Notes: a model not told the origin generated them from the letters alone. A stretch of DNA of 64,000 nt from an uncultured Campylobacter sp. (GCF_938041645.1 NZ_CALIST010000067.1:1-64000); one strand, 5' to 3'. Shown: positions 27,904 through 36,602, counted from the first letter of the stretch. Translations and numbers: made by a program.

Positions 27904-28290
27904 AATTCTAGTCCAAACGGCGAGTTCTTAAATTTAGCGAGAATTTCACGAGCAAATAGAGAGTAGGGCGGCGAGGCAAATATTGCTTGCTGTTATCTCC
28001 AGCCTGCCACAGCTCAAAGTTACGATAAGTCAAAATCAACTCAGTCATACTACAAGCGCAAGGCTATAAAATTTAAATCAGCTCCGTAACCTATCGTTGA
28101 AGTCTCGAGGCTGTAGCAAGCAAATTGGTCCCGATACACAGCCGCGACTATATAAAGCCGCGGCAAGTCGAAATCGATATGCCTCGCCGTAGCAAAACCA
28201 CGGCGAGTTTGGCTAAAGCCTGTAGAGGATTGGCGTATCTAGTCCAAGCCAGCAATGAGCCAGTCTTAAAACCTAAACCGCTCCCAATCC
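27904..28290. other. intergenic region, no gene seen
   Basis: 387 bp between convergent genes. An inverted repeat GCCGCG/CGCGGC with a 12-nt spacer lies near 28141-28164 and has no T-run. Nothing else stands out. Confidence 0.45.
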
Positions 28291-30807
28291 CTACTTCGCT
28301 CCTTTAGGCGGCATAAACGCGGTTAGTTTGATATCCTCGCCCGCCTTGTGTTTATAAAGCTCGATATCTACCAGCGCCGTGTGCGCAATATTGCCGTTGG
28401 CAAGCTCGCTCGTAGGAAGATCGATCGTAAGCACGTTCGGATTTCCGTTTTTGCAAAGCCCCTCGGCGTTAGGATCGTACCACGCGCCTTCGAAGATCTG
28501 CACCACGCCGCGCATTATGTCGTCGCTTACGTTCGCACCTGCTAAAATTTCGCCGCGAGCGTTATACACGCGCACCAGATCGCCCTGCTTGATACCGAGC
28601 TCCTTAGCGTCCTCGGTATTGATCAGTACCGGCTCGCGATCTGCGACGGCGTATCTCTTGCGATTTGAGGTGTTGCTCTGCTGCGAATGCAAGCGATCGA
28701 GCGGATGCAGGCTAAGCAGGTGAAATTTCGCAGGCTTATCTTTCATCCCGAGCCACTCAACGGGCTCGAACCACATCGGATGCGCGCCGCAGTCTTTGTA
28801 GTTCATCGCAGCAATCGTATCGGAGTAAATTTCAATCAGCCCGCTAGGCGTTCCCAAAGCCTCCAAAACGGGATCATTTCTAAAATCCTCAAAGCTCACG
28901 TACGCAGCACTCTCTGGCGTTTCGTAAAATTCCGTCGGCTCGTTTTTCTCCCACCACTGCTCAAAACTCGGCATCTGAATGCCTAAAGCGGTGTTTGCGT
29001 TCACGGCGCTAGCTGCCCCTTCGTAAAATTCTTTGATCCAATCCATCTCCGTTTTGCCGCCGTCCGTATAAACCTCGGCAAGTCCGTCTGCATAAGCCTT
29101 GCAAAGGTCGGTAAAAATTTGATAATCGTCCTTCGCGCCGTGCTGCTTGGCGACGACCTGCTTCATCGGGATTATATGCATATTGGAGTAGTCTCCGCTC
29201 ATCGTGATGTCGTTGCGCTCATACTGAGTCGTGGTCGGAAACACGATGTCCGCCATCTTAGCAGTCGGCGTCCAGTAAATTTCATTCACTACGATGGTGC
29301 GCGGCTTGCGCCAAGCCTTGATGTTGGTGTTGGTGTCTTGGTGATGTACGATAGGATTTCCGCCGACCCAGTAGATGAAGTCGATCTGCGGATAGGTGAT
29401 CTTTGCGCCATTTGCGTCGATCGTCTTGCCAGGATTTAGTAGCGCGTCCGCGATACGAGCTAGAGGAAAGGCGACCTTCGCCGTATTTACCAGCCATGCT
29501 TGGGCTGCTTCGCCGCCTTGCTTCTGATCCTGCGCAAGCCCTAGGAATTTGCCGTCCTTAACGACGCCGACGCTTGCCGCGTTCATTCCGCCGATTACGC
29601 CGCCCGCGCAGGTAGGCGCGCCGCCGTTAGCGTAATGATAGCTAAAGCCGAAGCCCCCTCCTGCAAGTCCGATCTGTCCTAGCATCGCGCATAGAGTTAC
29701 GATCATCCAGTGTGCCTGCTCGCCGTGATGAGCGCGCTGGATACCCCAACCCGCCATTATCATCGTGCGATTTTCGTAAAATTTTATCGCAAGCTCTTTT
29801 ATCACATCCGCGCTAATGCCGCAAATTTCACTAGCCCACTCCGGCGTCTTAGCCACGCCGTCGCTCTGCCCCGTGAGGTACGGCACGAATTTTTCAAAGC
29901 CCACGGTATAGTTTTGTAAAAATTCCTTATCGTACTTGCCCTGCGAGTAGAGATGCTGCGCCATGCCTAGCATCATCGCTACGTCGGTGTTAGGGCGAGG
30001 GGCGATCCATCGCGCTTTACCCTCGAAATACTTGCCGCTTACGGTTTTGATCGGATCGATGATGATGATCTCTTTGTCGCTGTTTTTTAGCTGCTCGAAA
30101 TACTTAAATCCCTGCTCGTCCGAGCTCGTCCACGCCACGCGAAGCGTAGAGATCGGATTGAGCCCCCAAAAGACCACTACTTTGGAGTTTTCAAGCACCA
30201 CGGGCCACGAGGTTTGCTGCTCATAGACCTGATTTGAGCCCGTTACGTGCGGCATGATGACCTGGGCCGCGCCCGTAGAGTAATCGCCCGTGACGCCCGT
30301 AAAGCCGCCGCTTAAGTTCATAAATCTATGAAGCAGCGTCCTTGAGACATGCACGTTGCCCGTACTTTGCCAGCCATAGCTGCCGGCAAACACCGAGTCT
30401 GCGCCCTTTTGCTCGCGTGTCTTTTTAAGCTCGCGTGCGACGAGCTTGATCGCGTCTTCATATTTTAATTCGACCCATTCGTCAAGCCCTCGAAGCTCGG
30501 GCTTTGGATTATCGGGATCGGCGAGGTAAGATTTTCGCACCATCGGCGCTTTGATGCGCGCGTTGTAAACAAGATCCGCCATCGTATTTTGAAGAGTATT
30601 TGGAATTTTAGAGGTGATCTTCCACGGCGCGGATTTTACGATCTTGCCGTTTTTAACGCTCGCTTTTAAAATTCCCCACCGCGCCGCGGTTAAAATTTCG
30701 CCGTTTTTCTTAAGCGCGGTGAGTTTATCCGCCGCGAGCATCGAGCTTGGAATGAGCGGAAGCGCCGAGACCGCCGCGCCGAGCTTTAAAAAATTTCGTC
30801 TTTTCAT
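28291..30807 (-). CDS. torA: periplasmic molybdopterin S/N-oxide reductase (TorA/DMSOR type), cassette 1
   Basis: Reduces TMAO and/or sulfoxides such as DMSO with bis-MGD molybdenum. Tat leader KRRNFLK at residues 2-8. The active-site set lines up with Rhodobacter DMSO reductase: Tyr144 and Trp146 in SYGWQSTG and the Mo ligand Ser177 in GDYSTGAA, with the same 31-residue spacing as W116/S147. NPIVHHQDTN and the C-terminal molydopterin-binding domain are intact. At 838 aa it is full length. Its ATG overlaps the stop of the cytochrome gene (ATGA). The homologous pair in C. jejuni is Cj0264/Cj0265. Presence of the Tyr favours sulfoxides as well as TMAO (inference). Confidence 0.93.
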   Translation of the reverse strand: MKRRNFLKLGAAVSALPLIPSSMLAADKLTALKKNGEILTAARWGILKASVKNGKIVKSAPWKITSKIPNTLQNTMADLVYNARIKAPMVRKSYLADPDNPKPELRGLDEWVELKYEDAIKLVARELKKTREQKGADSVFAGSYGWQSTGNVHVSRTLLHRFMNLSGGFTGVTGDYSTGAAQVIMPHVTGSNQVYEQQTSWPVVLENSKVVVFWGLNPISTLRVAWTSSDEQGFKYFEQLKNSDKEIIIIDPIKTVSGKYFEGKARWIAPRPNTDVAMMLGMAQHLYSQGKYDKEFLQNYTVGFEKFVPYLTGQSDGVAKTPEWASEICGISADVIKELAIKFYENRTMIMAGWGIQRAHHGEQAHWMIVTLCAMLGQIGLAGGGFGFSYHYANGGAPTCAGGVIGGMNAASVGVVKDGKFLGLAQDQKQGGEAAQAWLVNTAKVAFPLARIADALLNPGKTIDANGAKITYPQIDFIYWVGGNPIVHHQDTNTNIKAWRKPRTIVVNEIYWTPTAKMADIVFPTTTQYERNDITMSGDYSNMHIIPMKQVVAKQHGAKDDYQIFTDLCKAYADGLAEVYTDGGKTEMDWIKEFYEGAASAVNANTALGIQMPSFEQWWEKNEPTEFYETPESAAYVSFEDFRNDPVLEALGTPSGLIEIYSDTIAAMNYKDCGAHPMWFEPVEWLGMKDKPAKFHLLSLHPLDRLHSQQSNTSNRKRYAVADREPVLINTEDAKELGIKQGDLVRVYNARGEILAGANVSDDIMRGVVQIFEGAWYDPNAEGLCKNGNPNVLTIDLPTSELANGNIAHTALVDIELYKHKAGEDIKLTAFMPPKGAK

Positions 30808-31412
30808 TTCATATCCTTTAAATTTACGTCCTTGGAGTGCTTTTGCAGATACTGCACCACCGTCCAGCTCTCATCCTTGCTGATAGGCGTGCGCGAAAGC
30901 ATCGATTTGATGTAGCCCGGCCATCTGTTGGCTTCGTAATCGGCGGGCTGGTGCAGAGCGTGACAGACGCTACACGAGGCCTCAAATTTCTCCTTAGCGC
31001 CCGCGAAAATTTTATCCACGTCGCCGCTTAGCGCGCCATAGTCGGTGTAGGCGGTTATCTTAACCTTATTAAAGCCGTCCTCTTCGCCCAAGCTCTCGCT
31101 TTGAAATTTAGCCTGCTTCGAAAACGCCACCGCGATTATGCGCGCTTTAGGCGTGAAATAAATAACGTTGGGCGCCTTTGGATTTTGATAGCCTGTGAGC
31201 GAAAATTTCACCGCTCCGTCCTTGACCTCCAAGACCTCTATGGCGTTTGTGGGCAGCAGCCTGCCGTCCTTGTGCGACAAATCGCCGCTTACGCTTACCT
31301 GCTTTAGCACCGTGCCGTAAAGCGTCTCGCCCGCCTTAACCTCGGCGTTTGCACAGCTTGCGATCACAGCCGCAAGAGCCGCCGCAGCCGCAATAGAATT
31401 TAAAAACTTCAT
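30804..31412 (-). CDS. monohaem cytochrome c, electron donor to reductase 1
   Basis: 202 aa. The leader has an Ala-rich core; either signal peptidase I cleavage after ANA or lipidation at Cys20 (IASC) is possible. A beta-rich N-terminal part (residues 25-130) precedes a short class-I-like haem domain with CSVCH at 147-151 and a candidate axial Met near 171 in KSMLSRTP. It replaces the pentahaem TorC seen in E. coli. Translation is coupled to the reductase by a 4-bp overlap. Ortholog of the C. jejuni Cj0265 type. Confidence 0.88.
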   Translation of the reverse strand: MKFLNSIAAAAALAAVIASCANAEVKAGETLYGTVLKQVSVSGDLSHKDGRLLPTNAIEVLEVKDGAVKFSLTGYQNPKAPNVIYFTPKARIIAVAFSKQAKFQSESLGEEDGFNKVKITAYTDYGALSGDVDKIFAGAKEKFEASCSVCHALHQPADYEANRWPGYIKSMLSRTPISKDESWTVVQYLQKHSKDVNLKDMK

Positions 31413-31432
31413 GCTTATCCTTTCTTAAAATT

Positions 31433-32032
31433 TTAAAAACTTCTCGTAAATCTGCCGTATAAAAAGCTCGCAAACATCACGGCCAAAACAGCCGCGAATG
31501 CCGCAAACGCTACCTGCGCGCACTGCGCCGCGTCTGCGAATTTGATACTCGGCACCAGATAGAACCCCTCGCCGTAAAATCCGCCGAAAAAGCTCTGCAC
31601 ATCGCTAAGCGCGGTGCCCGCGGGAAAGGACGGGGTGCCCGTGCAGCTTGCGGGGCGAAATAACTCCGGCAGCAGGCTATCAAGCGGCGCCGCAAAAGGA
31701 AATGCAGGTGACGAGAGGCAATTTGCCGTATCTGCGGCGGGGTGCGGCGCGGAGCTTTGTAAATAGCCGTATATCGTGCCTACAAAGCCAAGCAGGTAAG
31801 CAATGAGCCTTGCTATGAAGCCAAACGGCAGCAGCAAGCCGATGAGCGCGCCTACGCCCGCTACGGCAAAGCCCAGACGCACGAGGGCGCCCATTTGCGT
31901 AGGCGACATAAAAAGGCAGCGCTGAAAGAAAAAATATGATGTCGCAAGATAGCCTGCGCTTATCACAAAGAGCCAAAACCACGGCGTGGCGGTATTTTGC
32001 CACGCGTAAACCTTTAAGATCAATCTATTCAA
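31433..32032 (-). CDS. DsbI/DsbB-like membrane protein lacking the first CxxC
   Basis: 199 aa with four predicted membrane helices. It follows the epsilonproteobacterial DsbI pattern: FFQRCLFMSP then ALVRL after the first helix pair, FPFAAPLDSLLPELF in the second periplasmic loop, and FYLVPSIKFADAAQC near the end. The quinone-side CxxC expected at residues 45-48 reads TQMG, while Cys105 and Cys130 of the second loop are kept. Start TTG 32032 has GGAGGAG at 5 bp. It is the first gene of the operon with the cytochrome and reductase (20-bp gap). Thiol oxidation by the usual route should not be possible; its role may be changed. Confidence 0.75.
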   Translation of the reverse strand: MNRLILKVYAWQNTATPWFWLFVISAGYLATSYFFFQRCLFMSPTQMGALVRLGFAVAGVGALIGLLLPFGFIARLIAYLLGFVGTIYGYLQSSAPHPAADTANCLSSPAFPFAAPLDSLLPELFRPASCTGTPSFPAGTALSDVQSFFGGFYGEGFYLVPSIKFADAAQCAQVAFAAFAAVLAVMFASFLYGRFTRSF

Positions 32033-32055
32033 GATCTCCTCCGCCTTATAAAATT

Positions 32056-32080
32056 CTTAAGAATACTTTTTAATCTTAAG
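32056..32080. promoter_or_regulatory. tandem palindromes upstream of reductase operon 1
   Basis: Two 10-bp perfect palindromes, TTCTTAAGAA (32054-32063) and ATCTTAAGAT (32073-32082), are centred 19 bp apart, about two helical turns. They lie between the candidate -10 box and the start codon, a position suited to repression or to leader structure. The regulator is unknown. Confidence 0.4.
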
Positions 32081-32098
32081 ATTTAAATTTATGAGGGA

Positions 32099-32104
32099 AT
32101 TATA
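32099..32104 (-). promoter_or_regulatory. -10 box of reductase operon 1
   Basis: TATAAT on the minus strand in TTGCTATAATTCC, about 67 bp upstream of the TTG start of the dsbI-like gene. The rest of the 377-bp gap to 32409 shows no gene and is AT-rich. Confidence 0.45.
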
Positions 32105-32409
32105 GCAATAAAAGATAAAAATTCAGACCTGTATTGCCCTAAATATCGGAGTTTTATAAGCTTTAAGCTTAACGTATAAAATTTCAATTTTAAAATTTAA
32201 CGCTCTTTGCGTAGCGGCGGAAAGTTTTTGAGATATGAAATTAAAATGATAGATTTTATAAAATTTAATCTTCATTCGGGTCTATTTTGATAAAAAATAT
32301 ATCGATTTCAAAACTCCGTAGCTTCAGCACCCAATAAATATTATGAAGATGATATAATGAGCCGAAATTTTGAATAATATCACTTTATAATTTAAGGACG
32401 AGGTGCCGT

Positions 32410-32844
32410 GTGAAATTTAACATAAATGCCGTTATCGGCGGGGCGGATGATGTGCCGATCTATATGCCGGATATTATAAGAGTGGCAAGGCAAGAGATTA
32501 AAAGGGTTTTTAGCAACTTTGAAATGGAGTCTCTACAAAAGATCGATATTTGCCTTTGTTTGAGCGGGGAAGTATCGAGATATTTTCCGAAATCGAGAAT
32601 TTACCAGCCGAAATATTATCTTAAAAGCAAAAAAATTATCGCGTATTTTCATTTTAGCTCAGATGAGTGGGGCTCCGATAAAAAGGCGAACGTAGATAAA
32701 TTTTTAGAAAAGTTCAAGCAATATCTTATAGAGCTCGGAGATATTACTGGGCGGAAGATTGCGAATAATAATTTAGAGTTTGACGATAAGCAGTACAAAG
32801 ACAATATAAATAAAATTTTTGAAAATTTAGTAGTAAATTGTTGA
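32410..32844 (+). CDS. hypothetical protein (144 aa)
   Basis: Small soluble alpha/beta protein starting with GTG 32410 (GGACGAGG upstream). It has a KIDICLCLSG strand near residue 44 and FHFSSDEWGSDKKANVDKF near 80, with a helical, charged C-terminus. No signal peptide is present. AT-rich codon use compared with its neighbours suggests foreign origin. Size and isolation would fit an immunity or antitoxin-type protein, but no partner is visible and I do not assign a function. Confidence 0.55.
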   Translation: MKFNINAVIGGADDVPIYMPDIIRVARQEIKRVFSNFEMESLQKIDICLCLSGEVSRYFPKSRIYQPKYYLKSKKIIAYFHFSSDEWGSDKKANVDKFLEKFKQYLIELGDITGRKIANNNLEFDDKQYKDNINKIFENLVVNC

Positions 32845-33247
32845 GAGAAAATTTGAAAGGGCTATCCATTTGAGGCGGCAAAATTCCGTTTCAGATAAGG
32901 CAGACGCTAGCCCGGGCTAGTGAAATTCCAAACGCCCTTAAGACGCAAATAGCGACGAGGCGAGTTTGGAATTTCATCATTAACGATAATTTAAAATTTT
33001 GCCCGAAAGCTTATTGGCTAGCTTAAAGCGCCTTGGTTGGCGCCCCGTAGAATTTCAACGCGCCGTTAAGCAAGCGATGAGCGAGCAGAGCAAGGCGGGT
33101 CTTGCGCGAGCGCATAGAGGCGCGCGAGTGTTATTTCGCAGTAGAATTTTACGGATTTGATCTCGCGCGCAAAAGGCGAGATCAAGCTTAAATACCCGAC
33201 AAGAGTAAATTTTACGCAAACCGCGCAAGACGAGTTTTGTGCGAGCG
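32845..33247. other. intergenic region between convergent genes, strongly palindromic
   Basis: A perfect 14-bp palindrome CTAGCCCGGGCTAG (32907-32920) is directly followed by a hairpin with perfect 13-bp arms TGAAATTCCAAAC (32921-32933) and its complement (32964-32976). A second stretch at about 33045-33145 has a similar layout (AGAATTTCAACGCGCC, then GAGCGAGCAGAGCAAGG, then AGAATTTTA). Nothing coding is seen. It may be a dispersed intergenic repeat or a bidirectional terminator. Confidence 0.55.
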
Positions 33248-33760
33248 CTAAATCGCGACTTTTAGCGCCTCAAATTTCGCGTCTTGCTCGGCTAGAAGCT
33301 GTCCTTTCTCATCGCGCGAGACGTAAATTTTAAAGATATTTTCGCCCGCTTTGTCGTAAAAGCCCACGAATTTCGAGAGCATGCCCATGAAAGTCTGCGT
33401 CACGAGGATAATCTTATCGATCTCATCCGTCTTTAGATGACCTCCCAAAATGCCCAGCCCATGTGCCTCATCGCCGTTTGCGCCCATGCCGAAATTATAA
33501 TATCCCTGCGCGCTCTTGCCGCTTGGGATCTTGGTTTTAAACTCGATGATGAAGCTCGGCGTATTTTTCACAAAAAGCACCTCGCCCCAGCTCTCAAGCT
33601 CCCTAATGACCTCGCCGAATTTATCGCCGCCGGCGCTCTTTCCGAAGCGCTCGGGCAAGTTTAGCAGCACGTCGATCTCCTTGGCGCCGAGCTCTTTGCA
33701 GATCTGCGCGATCGAAATTTTAGGGTTTTGCGCAAACAGCGCCTCGATTCTCTCTTTCAT
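33248..33760 (-). CDS. hutX: cytosolic haem utilisation protein HutX/HugX-like
   Basis: 170 aa. An N-terminal helix-turn-helix-like part (residues 1-40: QNPKISIAQICKELGAKEIDVLLNLP) is followed by the haem-carrier fold, with WGEVLFVKNTPSFIIEFKTKIPSGK, GYYNFG, HGLGILGGHLKTDEI and FKIYVSRDEKGQLLAEQDAKFEAL, all diagnostic of the HutX/ChuX family. These bind haem after import and pass it to HutZ-type enzymes. No other haem genes are adjacent. A Fur-like half site lies in the promoter. Confidence 0.88.
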   Translation of the reverse strand: MKERIEALFAQNPKISIAQICKELGAKEIDVLLNLPERFGKSAGGDKFGEVIRELESWGEVLFVKNTPSFIIEFKTKIPSGKSAQGYYNFGMGANGDEAHGLGILGGHLKTDEIDKIILVTQTFMGMLSKFVGFYDKAGENIFKIYVSRDEKGQLLAEQDAKFEALKVAI

Positions 33761-33793
33761 TTTTATCCTTTCTAAAATAAAATTTTAAGAGCC

Positions 33794-33833
33794 ATTATAA
33801 TATAAAAATTCTAAGTTACAGATAATGGCAATC
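33794..33833 (-). promoter_or_regulatory. hutX promoter with possible Fur site
   Basis: A minus-strand -10 TATAAT lies at 33794-33799. GATAATGGCAATC (33821-33833) in the -35 region resembles half of a Fur box (GATAATNATTATC). The match is partial; iron control is plausible for a haem gene but unproven. Confidence 0.3.
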
Positions 33834-34010
33834 AATTAAAGAGGATTTCCAAAGCTTATTTGAAGAAAAATTTAGCGCTGCAAAGTGCTTATGCGTAGAA
33901 TTTTAAGTGATAATACAAAGAATTTTATCTGCACGGAATTTTAGAATTCTAAATTCCGCAAAGTTTTAGAGCTTTATCATAGCGGATCGTATCCGAAGCG
34001 ATTGGACCCG

Positions 34011-34418
34011 CTATCGCCGCGCTGCACGAAAAATACAAGCAGCTATCCAACCCACAAATGATACCAAAAGCCCGATATCGCCGAAAAAAGCACCCACGAT
34101 CGGCGTTAAAATAAGCAGAAAAAACCAGCCGCTTCTATCGGTGTCATGTAGTCGCCTGACCGATACGGCGATGGCTGGCACTAGCATAGCTAGCTGAAAA
34201 AGCGCATCTATAATGCCGATTTCTTGATGGACGATTTTGCCGGCTATTATTTGATTATACCCTATCGTAGTGCCTAAAACGCCATCTATCAAGCTCAAAA
34301 CAATCCCGCCAAGCACGGTAAATAGAAAAAACCACCAGTACTCCGACCTCGATGCTCGCCCGCTAAATGCGGCGTATTTTTGCTTTACGCAAGTTTGCAC
34401 AGACTCCATAAAAGTCAT
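34011..34418 (-). CDS. DUF805 (YhaH-like) membrane protein, 3' frameshift
   Basis: 135 aa in the present frame with four hydrophobic segments. GRASRSEYWWFFLF and AVSVRRLHDTDRSGWFFLL are DUF805 hallmarks. The normal C-terminus is missing: the frame ends in ACIFRAARR. In the next frame the sequence reads VQRGDSGSNRFGYDPL and stops at 33977, exactly the expected DUF805 tail. One extra base in the A5 run at 34029-34033 would explain it. The paralog at 41804-42211 is intact. The protein may be broken, phase-variable or a sequencing artefact. Confidence 0.8.
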   Translation of the reverse strand: MTFMESVQTCVKQKYAAFSGRASRSEYWWFFLFTVLGGIVLSLIDGVLGTTIGYNQIIAGKIVHQEIGIIDALFQLAMLVPAIAVSVRRLHDTDRSGWFFLLILTPIVGAFFGDIGLLVSFVGWIAACIFRAARR

Positions 34419-34478
34419 TTAAAACTCCTTTTTTAAAATAATATAGGATTATACTAATCGCCCCTTAAATTTAAATAC

Positions 34479-35954
34479 CTAAAACTCCCGCCCGTTCATC
34501 TGCTTTACGTGATGCGCCAGATGCACTAGGCCGTAGCCGCCTTTTGAAGCGGTAACCTCTCTAGTGCCATAAACCGCCGAAACATTTAGAATTACCGAAG
34601 CTAACCACCCTATGGCAAATACTAAGGCGAAAAGCTGCGAGTCAAGCGCTATCAAGACTAGAGTTACTATCTCCGTAGCTGCAATAACATAAAACGCTCT
34701 TAGATAGTTTTTCTCTCCGCTACAATCATAAAGCTCTTTACTAACTAGCAGCTGATAGATCAGATATACCGCTGTGCATACGCAATAAATGCTTATCATA
34801 AAAACTGATGGTTTAAACAATTCAAATCCTACAAATATAGTGCTTGCTGCGCTTATAGCCGAGGAAACCCCGACTAGCACGGCGTTTGATAGCAGATCGG
34901 TGCTGCGTATAGCGCGCGCTAAAAAATATAGCCCCACAGCTAGGCATATCATCGATATAAGTCCGACACCCTCCAACGCGCCCACTTTATCTACATTCTT
35001 GATATATCTGCCTACCGCATTTAACGCCTCAAGCCCAAACGCTATGTAAAGGGTAGTTTTGGCAGTAGATAGATTTTCGCTCTGCTCTTTAGCGTCATCC
35101 GCATAAACATACAGGATTGCTCCCGCGCCTACGGATACATTTAGCTTTCGCACCATATCAGGCAACCTAAAAAAGTCGCTAACAAGCCAGATTAAAAACA
35201 AAACATTGGGCACCGAGAAAATAACCATAAAATGAAAAAAGCCCTGTTCTATATCCTTTAGGTCTGATGCTTGCACGCCCAAATCCGGACGAGATGAGTT
35301 TACAAGCGCCAACAGCTCGTTACCTTCTATACTCGTCCATATGACAGCAACCACTACTAAAAAAAGCCAGATGAGAAATGGCAGCCCGCCTAAAAGCTGA
35401 AAAATCGCGGAGATTATACTCCCAAGATAAAATCTATGCGCGCCGAAAGGCCCGAGGAACATATAAAATACGTAGGCTTTATTTAGATCGTAAACCTTAG
35501 CTGAGCTTTGCGTAGAGTTAATTCTATCGGAATTTAAGGAAGCTAAATTTTGCCAAGTGGAATTCTGCTCTGTAAAATTCTGCGAGTTTGCGGCATTCTC
35601 GGTAGAATTCAAGCCTTTGGCGTTAGAATCTTGCTCGCCAGAGCCTGTCGCAGCAGAATCTCGCAAAATAGAATTTTCTTCATCTAGGCCTTGAGCTGCA
35701 AAAGATAAATTTTGCTCCGCAGAATTTTGTGGTGTGAAATTCTGTTTTGTAAAAGTAGAATTTTGCTCTATAGAATTCTGAGCCGTGGAATTTTGCTCGC
35801 TAGTATCATCCGCCGCAAGAGCTTCTTGCGTTAAATCTAAATTCTCAGGTTGCGCCTGTGGTTTCTCATCCAGGGACTTTTTTTCTTCGCCGCTTTTACG
35901 TCTTATGCTGGCTAGCGACGCAGGATTGCTGCTGCCCCAAATATCTTCGCCCAT
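34479..35954 (-). CDS. TM2-domain membrane protein with Q/N/S-rich N-terminus
   Basis: Residues about 36-150 are a low-complexity tract of degenerate units such as SEQNSTAQNS and PQNSAEQN. It is followed by a TM2 domain (VFYMFLGPFGAHRFYLGS, about 161-205) and then six or seven further hydrophobic segments to the C-terminus. TM2 proteins have no known single function. The DNA behind the Q/N/S units is built from GAATTTTGC/GAATTCTG words, the same words that crowd intergenic DNA here. ATG 35954 has GGAGAG. The gene follows tpx divergently and precedes a DUF805 gene. Confidence 0.75.
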   Translation of the reverse strand: MGEDIWGSSNPASLASIRRKSGEEKKSLDEKPQAQPENLDLTQEALAADDTSEQNSTAQNSIEQNSTFTKQNFTPQNSAEQNLSFAAQGLDEENSILRDSAATGSGEQDSNAKGLNSTENAANSQNFTEQNSTWQNLASLNSDRINSTQSSAKVYDLNKAYVFYMFLGPFGAHRFYLGSIISAIFQLLGGLPFLIWLFLVVVAVIWTSIEGNELLALVNSSRPDLGVQASDLKDIEQGFFHFMVIFSVPNVLFLIWLVSDFFRLPDMVRKLNVSVGAGAILYVYADDAKEQSENLSTAKTTLYIAFGLEALNAVGRYIKNVDKVGALEGVGLISMICLAVGLYFLARAIRSTDLLSNAVLVGVSSAISAASTIFVGFELFKPSVFMISIYCVCTAVYLIYQLLVSKELYDCSGEKNYLRAFYVIAATEIVTLVLIALDSQLFALVFAIGWLASVILNVSAVYGTREVTASKGGYGLVHLAHHVKQMNGREF

Positions 35955-36043
35955 CTGCTCTCCTTGATTTTTAAAGCAATTTTACCTGAAATTTAAGGAA
36001 TTTTTGTATATTCGCCGCTACAAATTCAAAACAAAGGACAAAA

Positions 36044-36568
36044 ATGCCAACAGTAACATTTCAAGGAAAGCCCGTAGAGCTAAGCGGGCAAGAGATAAAT
36101 CTAGGCGATCGCGCGCCACAAGTGCGTTTAGTAGCTCAAGATCTAAGCGAAATCGAGATCGCTAGCGGCAAGCACGTGCAAATCATCGTCGCCGTGCCGT
36201 CGCTAGATACGCCCGTCTGCGCGACGGAGGCACGTAAGTTCAACGAGCGCGCCGCATCGCTTCCTAACACTGAAGTAATCGTCGTTTCGATGGATTTACC
36301 GTTTGCGATGGGGAGGTTTTGCACGACTGAGGGGATCAAAAATCTACGCGTTGCAAGCGATTTCCGCGATAAGGAATTTTGCCGCCGCTACGGCACTCTC
36401 ATCGCCAGCGGCGCATTAGCAGGTCTCAGTGCCAGAGCAATCTTCGTCATAGATACCGCAGGCGTTGTGGTTTATAAAGAGCTCGTAAGCGACATAGCCT
36501 CTGAGCCCGACTACGACGCAGCCCTAGATTTTGCAGAGCTCGTCGCTCGCAACAGCTGCTCTAACTGA
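36044..36568 (+). CDS. tpx: thiol peroxidase Tpx
   Basis: Atypical 2-Cys peroxiredoxin (174 aa) reducing H2O2 and alkyl peroxides in periplasm or cytoplasm using thioredoxin. The peroxidatic Cys59 lies in SLDTPVCATE and the resolving Cys93 in GRFCTTEG, with the usual spacing of 34. MPTVTFQGKPVELSG and the catalytic Arg are present. A third Cys113 is extra. ATG 36044 has AAAGGA; a -10-like TATATT lies 32 bp upstream. Confidence 0.95.
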   Translation: MPTVTFQGKPVELSGQEINLGDRAPQVRLVAQDLSEIEIASGKHVQIIVAVPSLDTPVCATEARKFNERAASLPNTEVIVVSMDLPFAMGRFCTTEGIKNLRVASDFRDKEFCRRYGTLIASGALAGLSARAIFVIDTAGVVVYKELVSDIASEPDYDAALDFAELVARNSCSN

Positions 36569-36580
36569 GCAAGATAATAG

Positions 36581-36602
36581 ATCCAAGGTTTGGATAATTT
36601 TT
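36581..36602 (+). terminator. terminator after tpx
   Basis: A 6-bp stem ATCCAA/TTGGAT with a GGT loop, then AATTTTTG, 13 bp after the stop codon. Confidence 0.55.
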
